46,135 nucleotides of DNA from an uncultured beta proteobacterium (GTDB taxonomy: Bacteria > Pseudomonadota > Gammaproteobacteria > Burkholderiales > SG8-41), in assembly GCA_902825845.1 (NCBI GenBank), contig CADECM010000045.1, positions 1-46,135 of the forward strand, read 5' to 3'. The translations under genes were made by a program, and so were the position numbers. Positions 1-8,454 of the stretch are shown piece after piece. The number at the start of each line of letters is the position of its first letter. The first letter of the stretch is position 1. Below the pieces are notes generated by a model that saw nothing but the letters and a program-made list of their open reading frames with translations, searched no databases and was not told the origin of the DNA.

Positions 1-744
1 TACCAGCGTCCGCCCGGCGAACGCGTATCGATACCGTTTGAAGGCACGCACTTTGCCGGCATTCTGCGCAAGCCCGTGGGCGTGGACAAACCACCCATCG
101 TCATCATGTGCATGGGACTCGATTCGGCCAAGGAAGAAACCGACGCCTATGAGCAGCCGTTTCTCGCACGCGGCATGGCAATCCTGGCGTTTGACGGGCC
201 CGGGCAGGGGGAATCCGAATACGAACTGCCGATACGGGGCGACTATGAAGTGGCGGTGCGCGCCGTGGTGGACTGGGTACTGCAACGCAGTGATGTGGAT
301 GGGCAGCGCATCGGTCTGTGGGGCGTGTCGCTGGGCGGCTACTATGCCCCGCGTGCGGTGGCGTTTGAAAAGCGGGTGCGCGCCTGTATTTCGTTGTCAG
401 GCCCCTTCGACTGGAGCGATAACTGGCCCGCGCTCAATGAACTGTCGCGCGAAACCTTTCGCGTGCGCGCGCACCTGACGACGCAGGCGGACGCGCAGCG
501 CTACGGCGCGGCGCTGACGCTGAAGGATGTGGCGCACAACATAACCTGTCCGTTGTTCATCGTTGCCGGCAAACAGGATCGCATCGTGCCGTGGCAGGAT
601 GGCGAGAGGCTCGCAAAGGCCGCGCGCGGCAGCGTGGAATTTTTGCTGCTCGACGACGCCAATCATGTGGCGAATAATCGCGGCTATCGCTGGCGCTCAC
701 AAAGTGCGGACTGGATGGCGCTGCAACTCGGTGCCATACGGTAA
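1..744 (+). CDS. alpha/beta hydrolase, 5' end outside window
   Basis: The reading frame is open from base 1, so the true start lies upstream; the visible part is 247 residues. It has the alpha/beta-hydrolase core: a DGPGQGES strand-turn, the nucleophile elbow GVSLGG (Ser), an acidic residue in GKQDRIVP and the catalytic His in DDANHV near the C-terminus. The DGPGQGES and GVSLGGYYAPR patterns resemble the FrsA / 2,6-dihydroxypseudooxynicotine hydrolase branch, which cleaves C-C or ester bonds. The substrate is unknown. A Bug receptor gene follows about 135 bases downstream, which suggests a catabolic context. Confidence 0.85.
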   Translation, partial: YQRPPGERVSIPFEGTHFAGILRKPVGVDKPPIVIMCMGLDSAKEETDAYEQPFLARGMAILAFDGPGQGESEYELPIRGDYEVAVRAVVDWVLQRSDVDGQRIGLWGVSLGGYYAPRAVAFEKRVRACISLSGPFDWSDNWPALNELSRETFRVRAHLTTQADAQRYGAALTLKDVAHNITCPLFIVAGKQDRIVPWQDGERLAKAARGSVEFLLLDDANHVANNRGYRWRSQSADWMALQLGAIR

Positions 745-753
745 TTTCAATAA

Positions 754-784
754 ATTGTTTAAAATCATATACTTATATAATACG
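754..784 (+). repeat. AT-rich dispersed motif, copy A
   Basis: This is the first of nine similar AT-rich sequences with the shared core TTTAAAAnCATATAsTTAy. It lies in the gap before the Bug gene at 880. It contains TATAAT at 776-781, with TTGTTT 15 bases upstream, so it could also act as a promoter. It stands out against the GC-rich background. Confidence 0.7.
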
Positions 785-879
785 AATGGCATAATGGCTG
801 CCATGCTGCCGGCGCGTCATACCGTAGATTTCCCGCCCATCGTTAAGGGACGCAACACATTGCACAGGGAGGTGCAGCG

Positions 880-1839
880 ATGAAATTTGCAGTTTGCACG
901 GCCACGCTGTTGGCCGCGGGCGTTGTGCAGGCACAGGACGCCAAAGAGTTTCCGAATCGTCCGCTGCGTCTGATGGGCGGCGGCGTCGGCAGTACCGCCG
1001 ACTACCTGTCGCGCTACATCGGGCAAAAGCTCAACGAAAAATGGAGCCAGGCGGTAGTAGTGGACAGCCGCTCCGGTGCCGGCGGCACTATCGCAACCGA
1101 CATCGTTGCCAAGGCGGCGCCCGACGGCTACACGCTGATCATGGGGCACGCCGGCACGCATGTGAGCGCGGTGTCGTTGTACAAGAATCTGCCGTACGAT
1201 CCGCTAAAGGATTTCGCGCCGATCACCCGCGTCAGCAGTGGCGTTACGGTGCTGGTCACACATCCGTCGCTGCCGGTAACCAACGCGCGTGAACTGGTGG
1301 CGCTGGCAAAAGCCAAGGGTGGGTTGTCGTTCGGGTCCGCGGGGAACGGTACCATCAGCCATTTGACCGGTGAATTGTTCAATCAGGTGGCCGGCGTCAA
1401 GCTGCAGCATGTGCCTTACCGCAGTGCCGGCGGCGCGCTGACGGCGCTGCTGTCGAATGAAGTCGCGGTGTCGTTTCTGTCGCCGATCACCGCGCACACG
1501 CAGCTCAAGGACAAACGTATCAAGGCGCTTGCGGTGTCGGGCAAGACGCGCTTTCCCAGTGTGCCCGACATCCCCAGCGCGCCCGAGGCAGGGTTGCAAG
1601 GCATGGAAGCGGAACTGTGGTTTGGACTTTTTACCACCGCAAAAACACCGCGCGCGATCATCATGAAGCTGAATCAGTCGGTGGTGGAAGTGCTGAATCG
1701 CGCCGACGTCAAAGCGGCAATATTGACGCGCGGCGCGCTGGTGATGCCGGGAACGCCGGAAGACCTGGGCAACTTCGTGCGTGACGAACTCAAAAAATGG
1801 ACGCCCCTCATCAAGGCCGCGGGCATCCAAGCCGGTTAA
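880..1839 (+). CDS. Bug/TctC-family periplasmic solute-binding receptor
   Basis: This 319-residue protein has a short signal peptide ending near AQA. The mature part opens with the FPNRPLRLM strand and carries the family patterns SGAGGTIATD, YDPLKDFAPIT and VPYRSAGGALTALL. Bug proteins bind carboxylates or other small organics in the periplasm, some for tripartite tricarboxylate transporters and many as orphans. No TctA or TctB membrane genes are nearby. A good ribosome site (GGGAGG) precedes the ATG. The usual glycine-rich loop after strand 1 (PFxPGGxxD) is altered here to MGGGVGSTAD, so the ligand may be unusual. Confidence 0.93.
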   Translation: MKFAVCTATLLAAGVVQAQDAKEFPNRPLRLMGGGVGSTADYLSRYIGQKLNEKWSQAVVVDSRSGAGGTIATDIVAKAAPDGYTLIMGHAGTHVSAVSLYKNLPYDPLKDFAPITRVSSGVTVLVTHPSLPVTNARELVALAKAKGGLSFGSAGNGTISHLTGELFNQVAGVKLQHVPYRSAGGALTALLSNEVAVSFLSPITAHTQLKDKRIKALAVSGKTRFPSVPDIPSAPEAGLQGMEAELWFGLFTTAKTPRAIIMKLNQSVVEVLNRADVKAAILTRGALVMPGTPEDLGNFVRDELKKWTPLIKAAGIQAG

Positions 1840-1863
1840 ATATAAGTTATTGTTTTTAATGAG
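1837..1863 (-). repeat. AT-rich dispersed motif, copy B
   Basis: This is the same AT-rich motif read on the minus strand. It begins at the stop codon of the upstream Bug gene and ends 10 bases before the start of the M24-fold gene. Confidence 0.7.
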
Positions 1864-1872
1864 GTTTTATTA

Positions 1873-3231
1873 ATGGCACGGAAAACCAGAAAAGTAGAGC
1901 CGCAGCGCATTCAGGCGTCGTCGATCGATCCCAAAAAGCGCGTGTCGGCGGCGCCTGATGGCTTGTTTGATCCGGCGAATCCCGGCCACCGCTGGGATCT
2001 GCCGCTGCAGGCGCCCGGCCGCATGCAGGTGGATTTCGAAGAACGCGTCGACTTCCGGCGGCTGCACAACTATCGCCTCGCGCGCACGCGCAATGCCCTG
2101 GCGCAATCGGATCTGGGCGCGGTACTGGTATTCGATCAGTACAACATTCGCTACATCTCCAGCACGGTGATCGGTGAGTGGGCGCGCGACAAACTCACGC
2201 GCTGGTGTCTGCTCACCGGCAACGGCGAGCCATGGGTGTGGGATTTTGGCTCCGCCGCACGCCATCACAAGATTTACGCGCCGTGGCTGCCGGCGAATCA
2301 TTGTCTTGCCGGCAATGTCGGTTTGCGCGGCGCGATCAATCCCAGGGTCGGCTTGTTCGAAGACGCGGCGAAGGAGATTTACGACATTCTCAAGGCGGAA
2401 GGCGTTGCCGACATGCCGATCGGCATCGACGTTTGTGAACCGCTGTTTCTGTTTGCGTTGCAAAAGCTTGGCCTCAATGTGGTCGATGGTCAGCAGGTGA
2501 TGCTCGATGCGCGCGAAATCAAAAGCCACGACGAAATCACCCTGCTCAATATGGCGGCGTCGATGGGCGATGGCGTGTATCAGGATATCTTTGAAGCGCT
2601 CAAGCCGGGCGTGCGCGAAAGCGAAGTCGTGGCACTGGCGACCAAACGTTTTTACGAAATGGGATCGGATTGCGTGGAGGCGGTCAATGCCATTGCCGGC
2701 GAGCGCTGCAGTCCGCATCCGCACAATTTCACTGATCGACTGATCCGGCCTGGCGATCAGGCCTATTTCGACCTGATTCAAACTTACATGGGTTACAAGA
2801 CCTGTTACTACCGCACGTTCACCGTGGGCAGCGCCACGCCGGCGCAGCATGACGCCTACAAAAAGGCGCGCAAATGGATGGATGACGCGATCGCGATGTT
2901 AAAGCCCGGGGTCTCCACGGAGCAGGTGGCCAAGGCATTGCCCAAGTGCACCGATATCGGCTTTGAAACCGAAATGTCGGCCTTTGGCCTGAACTTCTGC
3001 CACGGCCTTGGCATGGGCCTGCACGAACGACCGCTGATTTCGCGCCTGAATTCCTTGAAGGATCCGTACGAACTCAAGGCCGGCATGGTATTCGCGGTGG
3101 AAACCTTCTGTCCGGCAAAGGACGGGGTTTCGGCGGCACGTATCGAGGAAGAAGTGGTGCTGACGCCCAACGGCGCGAAGATCATTACGCTGTTTCCGGC
3201 GCAGGAATTGCCGATAGCTAATAGGTATTGA
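1873..3231 (+). CDS. M24 (creatinase/prolidase-fold) family protein with incomplete metal site
   Basis: This 452-residue protein has a creatinase N-domain (about 60-215) and a pita-bread M24 domain (about 220-445). M24 peptidases use Asp, Asp, His, Glu, Glu to bind two metals. Here D300 (YFDLIQ), H377 (FCHGLG), H384 (GLHE), E410 (AVET) and E425/E426 are present, but the second Asp falls in GYKTCYYRT, where Cys or Tyr stands instead. The protein may therefore bind one metal or none, as creatinase does. Length and fold also recall the DMSP lyase DddP, but the Asp ligands of DddP are not all kept. It lies between a Bug gene and E1-alpha, so it may process the imported substrate. Confidence 0.85.
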   Translation: MARKTRKVEPQRIQASSIDPKKRVSAAPDGLFDPANPGHRWDLPLQAPGRMQVDFEERVDFRRLHNYRLARTRNALAQSDLGAVLVFDQYNIRYISSTVIGEWARDKLTRWCLLTGNGEPWVWDFGSAARHHKIYAPWLPANHCLAGNVGLRGAINPRVGLFEDAAKEIYDILKAEGVADMPIGIDVCEPLFLFALQKLGLNVVDGQQVMLDAREIKSHDEITLLNMAASMGDGVYQDIFEALKPGVRESEVVALATKRFYEMGSDCVEAVNAIAGERCSPHPHNFTDRLIRPGDQAYFDLIQTYMGYKTCYYRTFTVGSATPAQHDAYKKARKWMDDAIAMLKPGVSTEQVAKALPKCTDIGFETEMSAFGLNFCHGLGMGLHERPLISRLNSLKDPYELKAGMVFAVETFCPAKDGVSAARIEEEVVLTPNGAKIITLFPAQELPIANRY

Positions 3232-3336
3232 GGGCGTGAAGGAGTGAAGGAGTGAAGGAGTAACCTCTCGCGGAGGCCTGCCTCCTCGCCCCCTCGGCAG
3301 GGGGGAGAGGGCGGATTTCACTCGTTCACGCATTTG
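3232..3336. repeat. intergenic GTGAAGG/CGTTCAC inverted-repeat element, copy 1
   Basis: It begins with GGGCGTGAAGGAGTGAAGG and ends with TTCACTCGTTCACGC, with a C/G-run core (CCCCCTCGGCAGGGGGG) that can form a hairpin. The same plan recurs at 7001-7112. It fills most of the gap between the M24 gene and E1-alpha. It could be a small non-autonomous element or a transcript-processing or attenuation hairpin. Confidence 0.7.
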
Positions 3337-3363
3337 AGAAGCACCAAACTAAGCAAAACAAAC

Positions 3364-4371
3364 ATGAGCCAAATTCCCAAAGAACCCACAGCCCTGGGCC
3401 ACGACATCCGTCTCGAGCTGTACAAGTTGCAACTCGAGCTGCGCTATTGCGAGAAACGCGCCTACGATCTGTTCCTGCAGAACCTGATCAAGGGCACCAG
3501 CCATTTGTCGCTGGGACAGGAGGCAATTGCCGCCGCTTTCGGCGTGGCGATGCGGCCGGATGACTGGACGTTCTGCACCTACCGCGGGCATGCGCATACG
3601 CTGGCACGCGGTGCGTCCATGGAGGGCGTGCTCGGTGAATTGATGGGCCGCCAGTGCGGCCTGCTCGGCGGCAAGGGCGGCTCGATGCACCTGACCGACG
3701 TGGCCAAGGGGGCGATGGGCTCCTATGCCATCATTGGCGCGCACCTGCCGGTGGCGGCCGGTGCGGCGTGGAGCGCGCAGTATCGCGGCACCGAGCAGGT
3801 AGCAGTGTGCTTTTTCGGCGACGGCACCACCAACATCGGTGCGTTTCACGAGGCGCTCAACTTCGCGGTGATCTGGAAGCTGCCGGTGGTGTATGTGTGC
3901 GAAAACAATCTCTACATGGAATACACGCCGATCGGCAGCGTGACCGCGGTGGAACATCCCGCGGCGGACCGCGCCGCGGCCTACGGTCTGGAAAAAGTGG
4001 TGGTCGACGGCAACGATGCCGATGCGGTGTACGGCACCGCGCTGAAATATCTGGAGCGCGCGCGCAAGGGCGGTGGGCCGGCGCTGATCGAATGCATGAC
4101 CTATCGCCACAGTGGCCATTCGCGCGCCGATCCGGGACAGTACCGGCCGCCAGGCGAACTCGACCGCTGGCTCGAACGTGATCCGATCAAAATCTATCGC
4201 GAGCGGCTGCTGGGGCTGGGTATCGTCGAAGCGACTCTCGCCGATCTCGAAAGCGAATCCCTGCGCAAGGTGGATGCGGCCACGGAAACGGCCCGGGCCT
4301 CGCCGGTGCCGGATATCAGTGAAATTGACAAAAACGTGTGGGCGGACGGGAGCACGGCATGGCGGAACTAA
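3364..4371 (+). CDS. thiamine-diphosphate-dependent 2-oxoacid/acetoin dehydrogenase E1 alpha subunit
   Basis: This 335-residue protein resembles PdhA/AcoA and catalyses the ThDP-dependent decarboxylation step together with the beta subunit. The ThDP-binding motif runs from GDGTTN (152-157) to ENN (180-182). LLGGKGGSMHL and the phosphorylation-loop-like YRHSGHSRADPGQYR are typical of the family. ATG 3364 is preferred over an upstream TTG at 3334, because the family N-terminus starts here and the TTG lies next to the repeat element. No strong Shine-Dalgarno is visible. The gene overlaps E1-beta by 13 bases, which suggests coupled translation. The substrate (pyruvate, acetoin or a branched 2-oxoacid) cannot be decided. 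Confidence 0.95.
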   Translation: MSQIPKEPTALGHDIRLELYKLQLELRYCEKRAYDLFLQNLIKGTSHLSLGQEAIAAAFGVAMRPDDWTFCTYRGHAHTLARGASMEGVLGELMGRQCGLLGGKGGSMHLTDVAKGAMGSYAIIGAHLPVAAGAAWSAQYRGTEQVAVCFFGDGTTNIGAFHEALNFAVIWKLPVVYVCENNLYMEYTPIGSVTAVEHPAADRAAAYGLEKVVVDGNDADAVYGTALKYLERARKGGGPALIECMTYRHSGHSRADPGQYRPPGELDRWLERDPIKIYRERLLGLGIVEATLADLESESLRKVDAATETARASPVPDISEIDKNVWADGSTAWRN

Positions 4372-5336
4372 CCTATCGCGAAGCGGTGGCCGCGGGCATC
4401 GCGCAGGAAATGCGGCGCGACGACAGCGTGGTCTTTTTGGGCGAAGACATCGGTGCCGCCGGCGGCGTGTTCAAGGCGACGGTGGGCTTGTTCGAGGAAT
4501 TCGGCCCGCGCCGCATCCGCGACACGCCGATTTCCGAGCAGGCAATTCTGGGCGCCGCGATGGGTGCCGCGATGACGGGCCTGAAACCCATCGCCGAAAT
4601 CATGTTCTCGGATTTTCTGGCGGTGTGCTGGGATCTTGTGGCCAACGAGATTGCCAAGACGCGTTACATGACCGATGGCCAGATCACGTTGCCGCTGGTG
4701 ATCCGCACGGCGAATGGCGCGGGGTCGCGCTTCGGCGCACAGCATTCGCAGTCGGTGGAAAACTGGGCGATGGCGATTCCCGGCATCAAGGTGGTGGCAC
4801 CGGCGTTCCCGGCCGACGCCAAGGGTCTGATCGCCGCGGCGGTGCGCGATCCCGATCCGGTGCTGGTGTTCGAACAAAAATCGCTGTACGCATTCAAGGG
4901 CGAGGTGCCCGATGGCGAACACGTCGATCAGATCGGCAAGGCCCGCGTGCTGCGACAGGGCAAGGACTGCACCATCGTCGCGCTGGCGCTGATGGTGCAT
5001 CGCGCGCTGGAAGCGGCGGAGATACTCGAAAAAGAACACGGCATTTCGTGCACCGTGGTCGATGTGCGCTCGCTGGTGCCGCTCGACACGGTGACCATAC
5101 TGGCGGAAGTGGCGAAGACGGGACGTCTGGTGACCATCGAAGAGAACCCGCGCCTGTGCGGCTGGGGCGCGGAAATTGCCTCCATTGTCGCCGATGAAAT
5201 CTTCTGGGATCTGGATGGCCCGATCATTCGCATCACGACGCCGCATATTCCGCTGCCGTCGGCGGATTTCCTCGAAGACAACACCATTCCGTCGGTGGAA
5301 CGGGTGGTGCGCGAGATACGCGAAAAGATCGACTAA
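4359..5336 (+). CDS. 2-oxoacid/acetoin dehydrogenase E1 beta subunit
   Basis: This 325-residue transketolase-like protein is the partner of the upstream alpha subunit. It has the N-terminal LTYREAVAAGIAQEM, the ThDP-contacting LGEDIG, DTPISEQAILGAAMGAAM, and the C-terminal transketolase domain with VDVRSLVPLD and EENPRLCGWG. GGGAG six bases before ATG 4359 supports this start over an upstream GTG at 4338. The first codons overlap the last codons of E1-alpha. The gene for the E2 core comes only after an intervening amidohydrolase. Confidence 0.95.
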   Translation: MAELTYREAVAAGIAQEMRRDDSVVFLGEDIGAAGGVFKATVGLFEEFGPRRIRDTPISEQAILGAAMGAAMTGLKPIAEIMFSDFLAVCWDLVANEIAKTRYMTDGQITLPLVIRTANGAGSRFGAQHSQSVENWAMAIPGIKVVAPAFPADAKGLIAAAVRDPDPVLVFEQKSLYAFKGEVPDGEHVDQIGKARVLRQGKDCTIVALALMVHRALEAAEILEKEHGISCTVVDVRSLVPLDTVTILAEVAKTGRLVTIEENPRLCGWGAEIASIVADEIFWDLDGPIIRITTPHIPLPSADFLEDNTIPSVERVVREIREKID

Positions 5337-5348
5337 GCGAGGCGCGCG

Positions 5349-6995
5349 ATGCGAGGAATATATAATAAGTATTTGTTTTTATTGAGTTTTTTATTTTTGA
5401 ATCAAGCGGGTGCCGTCGACACCCTGCTGTTCAATGGCAAGATCATCACCGTCGATGATCGCTTCTCCATCGTGCAGGCGCTGGCGATCCAGGATCAACG
5501 AGTCGTCGCCACCGGCAGCAGCGCAAACATGCGCAAGCTGGCCGGTGCCAATACCCGGCTGATCGATCTGAAAGGCCGCACGGTGATCCCCGGCCTGATC
5601 GACAACCATTCGCACTGGATACGCGCGGCGGAGCACGATGAACTGCGGTTCGACGGCGTAACCTCGCGCGAGCGGGCGCTGCAATTGCTCGTGGCGCGCG
5701 TGCGCACGGCGCGGCCGGGCGAATGGGTCACGGTGCTGGGCGGCTGGTCCGAAGAACAGTTCACCGATGACGCGCGCGGATTTTCGCTGGCGGAACTGGA
5801 CAAACTGGCGCCGGAAACGCCGGTGGCACTGCAATCGATTTACCGCCACACTTATCTTAATAGTGCGGGCTTGCGCGCGGCAAAAATCGATGACAACACG
5901 CCCGATCCGCCTCGCGGTACTCTGGAAAAAGACGGCGCCGGCAAATTAACCGGTGTGGTGCGTGGCGCTGGCGGGGTGGCCTTCGTGGCGGCGCGGGTGC
6001 CCAAGCTCGAAGCCGAAGCCCGCATGGCGAATGTGCGCAAGCTCGCAAGCTACCTGAATTCACTGGGCGTAACCGCATGGGGCGATGCCGGCGGACGCGG
6101 CATGTCGGCGGGCCATTACGAGCCGTACCGCGCACTGGCCGACAAGGGCGAGCTCAGCGTACGCGTATTCTGGACCACCATACGCCAGCCGGCGACGCCG
6201 GCGCAGGCGGACAAGGTGCTGGCGGAAATTGCCATGCTCAAGCCGTTTCAGGGCAACGACAGCATGGATCACATCGGATGGGGCGAGTCTGTTTACTCGC
6301 CGGTCACCACGCAGTTATTGCGCGTGCAGAAAGAGGTCAACCCCGAGGGCCTCGCGCAGATGAAACGCATTGCCGCCGCGCTGGCGCAACGCGGCATTTA
6401 TCTGAACTCGCATGTCGAAATGAATGGCCCCATCGACCAATTCATCGCCGCGTACGAGGAATTGAACAAGACGACGCCGATGCGGGGCTTGCGCTGGAGT
6501 TTTTCGCATCTTGACCAGATTGACGAACAGCAGCTGCAGCGCATGAAGCGCCTGGGCATGACGGCGCAGATTCACAGCAGGCCGCTGATTCAGGGCGTGC
6601 TGATGCACAAGGTTCATGGCGACAAGGCGTGGGATATGCCGCCGTTCCGGCGCGTGCAGGATAGCGGCATCGTGTGGGGCCTGGGTTCGGACGCTACGGC
6701 GGTGACGACCTCCAATCCGTTTTATACGCTGGGCTTTGCGGTGACCGGCAAAATGGTCGGCGGCCACCACGTCAACCGCCAGAGCATTTCGCGCGAAGAA
6801 GCGCTGATCGCGCATACGCGCAGCAATGCATTCATTCTGTTTCAGGAAGCGAATCTGGGCTCGCTGCAAAAAGGAAAATACGCCGATCTGCTGGTGCTGG
6901 ACAGGGATTACATGACCGTGCCGCCGGATGCGATCAAGGATTTGAAGCCGGTGTTGACTATGGTGGGGGGGAGGGTGGTGTATGAGCGTAAGTGA
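5349..6995 (+). CDS. exported amidohydrolase (YtcJ-like, amidohydrolase family 3)
   Basis: This 548-residue protein has a hydrophobic leader (about residues 8-22, ending QAGA). It is followed by the amidohydrolase scaffold: LFNGKIITVDDRF, the metal-binding HSH at 87-89 in IPGLIDNHSHW, and late Asp and His motifs in GLGSDATAV and MVGGHHV. YtcJ-type enzymes hydrolyse amide or related C-N bonds, with metal ions in a TIM barrel. The first codons coincide with AT-rich motif copy C, so part of the leader (IYNKYLFLLS) is encoded by the repeat. ATG 5349 has only a weak upstream purine stretch. It interrupts the E1/E2 series, and its substrate is unknown. Confidence 0.87.
   Translation: MRGIYNKYLFLLSFLFLNQAGAVDTLLFNGKIITVDDRFSIVQALAIQDQRVVATGSSANMRKLAGANTRLIDLKGRTVIPGLIDNHSHWIRAAEHDELRFDGVTSRERALQLLVARVRTARPGEWVTVLGGWSEEQFTDDARGFSLAELDKLAPETPVALQSIYRHTYLNSAGLRAAKIDDNTPDPPRGTLEKDGAGKLTGVVRGAGGVAFVAARVPKLEAEARMANVRKLASYLNSLGVTAWGDAGGRGMSAGHYEPYRALADKGELSVRVFWTTIRQPATPAQADKVLAEIAMLKPFQGNDSMDHIGWGESVYSPVTTQLLRVQKEVNPEGLAQMKRIAAALAQRGIYLNSHVEMNGPIDQFIAAYEELNKTTPMRGLRWSFSHLDQIDEQQLQRMKRLGMTAQIHSRPLIQGVLMHKVHGDKAWDMPPFRRVQDSGIVWGLGSDATAVTTSNPFYTLGFAVTGKMVGGHHVNRQSISREEALIAHTRSNAFILFQEANLGSLQKGKYADLLVLDRDYMTVPPDAIKDLKPVLTMVGGRVVYERK
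5357..5390 (-). repeat. AT-rich dispersed motif, copy C
   Basis: On the minus strand it reads AATAAAAACAAATACTTA, close to copy I at 41432-41467. It lies inside the start of the amidohydrolase and supplies the first codons of its export signal. Confidence 0.65.
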
Positions 6996-7000
6996 ATTAA

Positions 7001-7112
7001 GGGCGTGAACGGGTGAACGAGTGAACGAGTAACCTCTCGTGCAGGCCGGTTCCCTCGCCCCCCCCGGGCAGGGGGGTAAGGGGGGATTTCACCCGTTCAC
7101 CCGTTCACGCCC
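7001..7112. repeat. intergenic GTGAACG inverted-repeat element, copy 2
   Basis: It has a perfect 19-base inverted repeat: GGGCGTGAACGGGTGAACG at 7001-7019 and its complement at 7094-7112. Between the arms are a further GTGAACG unit and a C-run/G-run pair, so the whole element can fold on itself. It shares layout and interior words (AGTAACCTCTCG, CCTCGCCCC, GATTTCAC) with copy 1 at 3232-3336. It lies between the amidohydrolase and E2. Confidence 0.8.
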
Positions 7113-7172
7113 TTGCAAAAGTATCAATCAGCAATCAATCAGATCAGCAGATAGCGCACGCCAGAAAACATC

Positions 7173-8420
7173 ATGAACATCATCATGCCGCAGCTCGGCG
7201 AAACCGTCACCGAGGGCACTGTCACCAAATGGTACAAAAAAGTCGGCGACGCGGTGAAAGCCGACGAGACGCTGTTCGACATCGAGACCGACAAGGTGAG
7301 CACGGAAATCCCGTCGCCGGTGGCGGGCGTCATCAGTGAAATCCGCGTGGCGGAAGGCGTGACGGCAAAAGTGGGTGTGACGCTGGCGGTGATTACGGAA
7401 AGCGGCGCAGCAGTCAGGCCGCCCGCGGCGCCCACGGTTACGGCTACTGTTGCCACGGCGGTTCCCCTGTCACCGGTGGCGCAACCGTCCCGGGTGGCGC
7501 CACGCGCGCGCCCTGACGAGCGCCTGTCACCGGTGGTGCGGCGGCTGATCGCAGAACACCGTCTGCAGGCAGCGTCGATCCGGGGCAGCGGGCGTGATGG
7601 CCGCATCACGCGCGATGACGTAATTGCCCATATCGCGGGCAACGCCGCTTCGCGGGGTGCCGCGCCCGCCACGGCGATGCCGCCTTCGGGCAGTGCGACG
7701 CCCGCAGCAGGCGATACGGTGCCGCTGAATGCCATACGCAGGCGAGTCGCGGAAAACACGGCAAAATCATGGGCCAGCACGCCGCATGTGCTGCAGGTGG
7801 CCGAAGCCGATTTTTCGCGGATCGTGCAAGTGCAACGCGATCATGGCGACGCCTGGAAGGCACGGGAAGGCTTTGCGCTGACCTTCATGCCGTTTGTGAC
7901 GCGCGCGATTTCGATTGCGCTGGGCCGCTTCCCCAAGCTGAATGCGACATTCAATGGTGACAGTCTGATGCTGCACAAGCGTATTAACATCGGCATCGCC
8001 GTCGATCTGAATTTCGACGGCCTGATGGTGCCGGTGCTGAAGGATGTGCCGGCCAAATCGCTGCCGCAGATCGCGCGCGAGATTTACGACCTCGCGTCAC
8101 GCGCGCGCGCTGGAACGCTCAAGCCAGACGAGCTCACCGGTGGCACCTACACCATCAGCAATAATGGCGCGTTTGGTACGGTGATCACTGCGCCGATCAT
8201 CAATGCGCCGCAGGTGGCGATCATCTCCACCGACGCCGTGCGCAAAAAGGCGGTGGTGGTCGAATCACCCGAAGGCGACAGCATTGCCGTGCGCCCGATC
8301 GGCGTGCTTGCGCAATGCTTCGACCACCGCGCGGTGGACGGTGCCTATGCGGCGGCGTTCCTGCGCGAGGTGAAAAGCGTCATTGAAACGCGACAATGGG
8401 CGCAGGATATGCAGGCCTGA
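7173..8420 (+). CDS. 2-oxoacid dehydrogenase E2 (dihydrolipoamide acyltransferase)
   Basis: This 415-residue protein has the three E2 parts. A lipoyl domain (1-75) carries K41 in IETDKVSTE as the lipoylation site. After an Ala/Pro/Val-rich linker comes a peripheral-subunit-binding domain (about 117-153, RLSPVVRRLI to RITRDDVIAH). The catalytic acyltransferase domain (about 180-415) ends with H385 and D389 in DHRAVDG. It transfers the acyl group from E1 to CoA and forms the complex core. It is presumably the partner of the E1 subunits upstream. No dihydrolipoamide dehydrogenase (E3) is in the window, so one must be supplied from elsewhere. Confidence 0.95.
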   Translation: MNIIMPQLGETVTEGTVTKWYKKVGDAVKADETLFDIETDKVSTEIPSPVAGVISEIRVAEGVTAKVGVTLAVITESGAAVRPPAAPTVTATVATAVPLSPVAQPSRVAPRARPDERLSPVVRRLIAEHRLQAASIRGSGRDGRITRDDVIAHIAGNAASRGAAPATAMPPSGSATPAAGDTVPLNAIRRRVAENTAKSWASTPHVLQVAEADFSRIVQVQRDHGDAWKAREGFALTFMPFVTRAISIALGRFPKLNATFNGDSLMLHKRINIGIAVDLNFDGLMVPVLKDVPAKSLPQIAREIYDLASRARAGTLKPDELTGGTYTISNNGAFGTVITAPIINAPQVAIISTDAVRKKAVVVESPEGDSIAVRPIGVLAQCFDHRAVDGAYAAAFLREVKSVIETRQWAQDMQA

Positions 8421-8454
8421 CATTCTGAATGCAAACACCCGGACAGCCGCGCCC

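Noticed and set aside
754..784. AT-rich motif as a transposon end
   Set aside because: No transposase gene, target duplication or paired terminal repeats are seen near any of the copies, so it is kept only as an unexplained repeat.
1873..3231. Assignment of the M24 protein as the DMSP lyase DddP
   Set aside because: Length and fold agree, but two of the Asp metal ligands expected in DddP are not conserved and no other DMSP gene is present.
3349..4119. Minus-strand open frame opposite E1-alpha
   Set aside because: Shadow frame of a clearly recognised gene; His/Arg-rich and without similarity.
3232..7112. GTGAACG repeats as a CRISPR array
   Set aside because: The units are tandem short words within two separate inverted-repeat elements, without regular spacers or cas genes.
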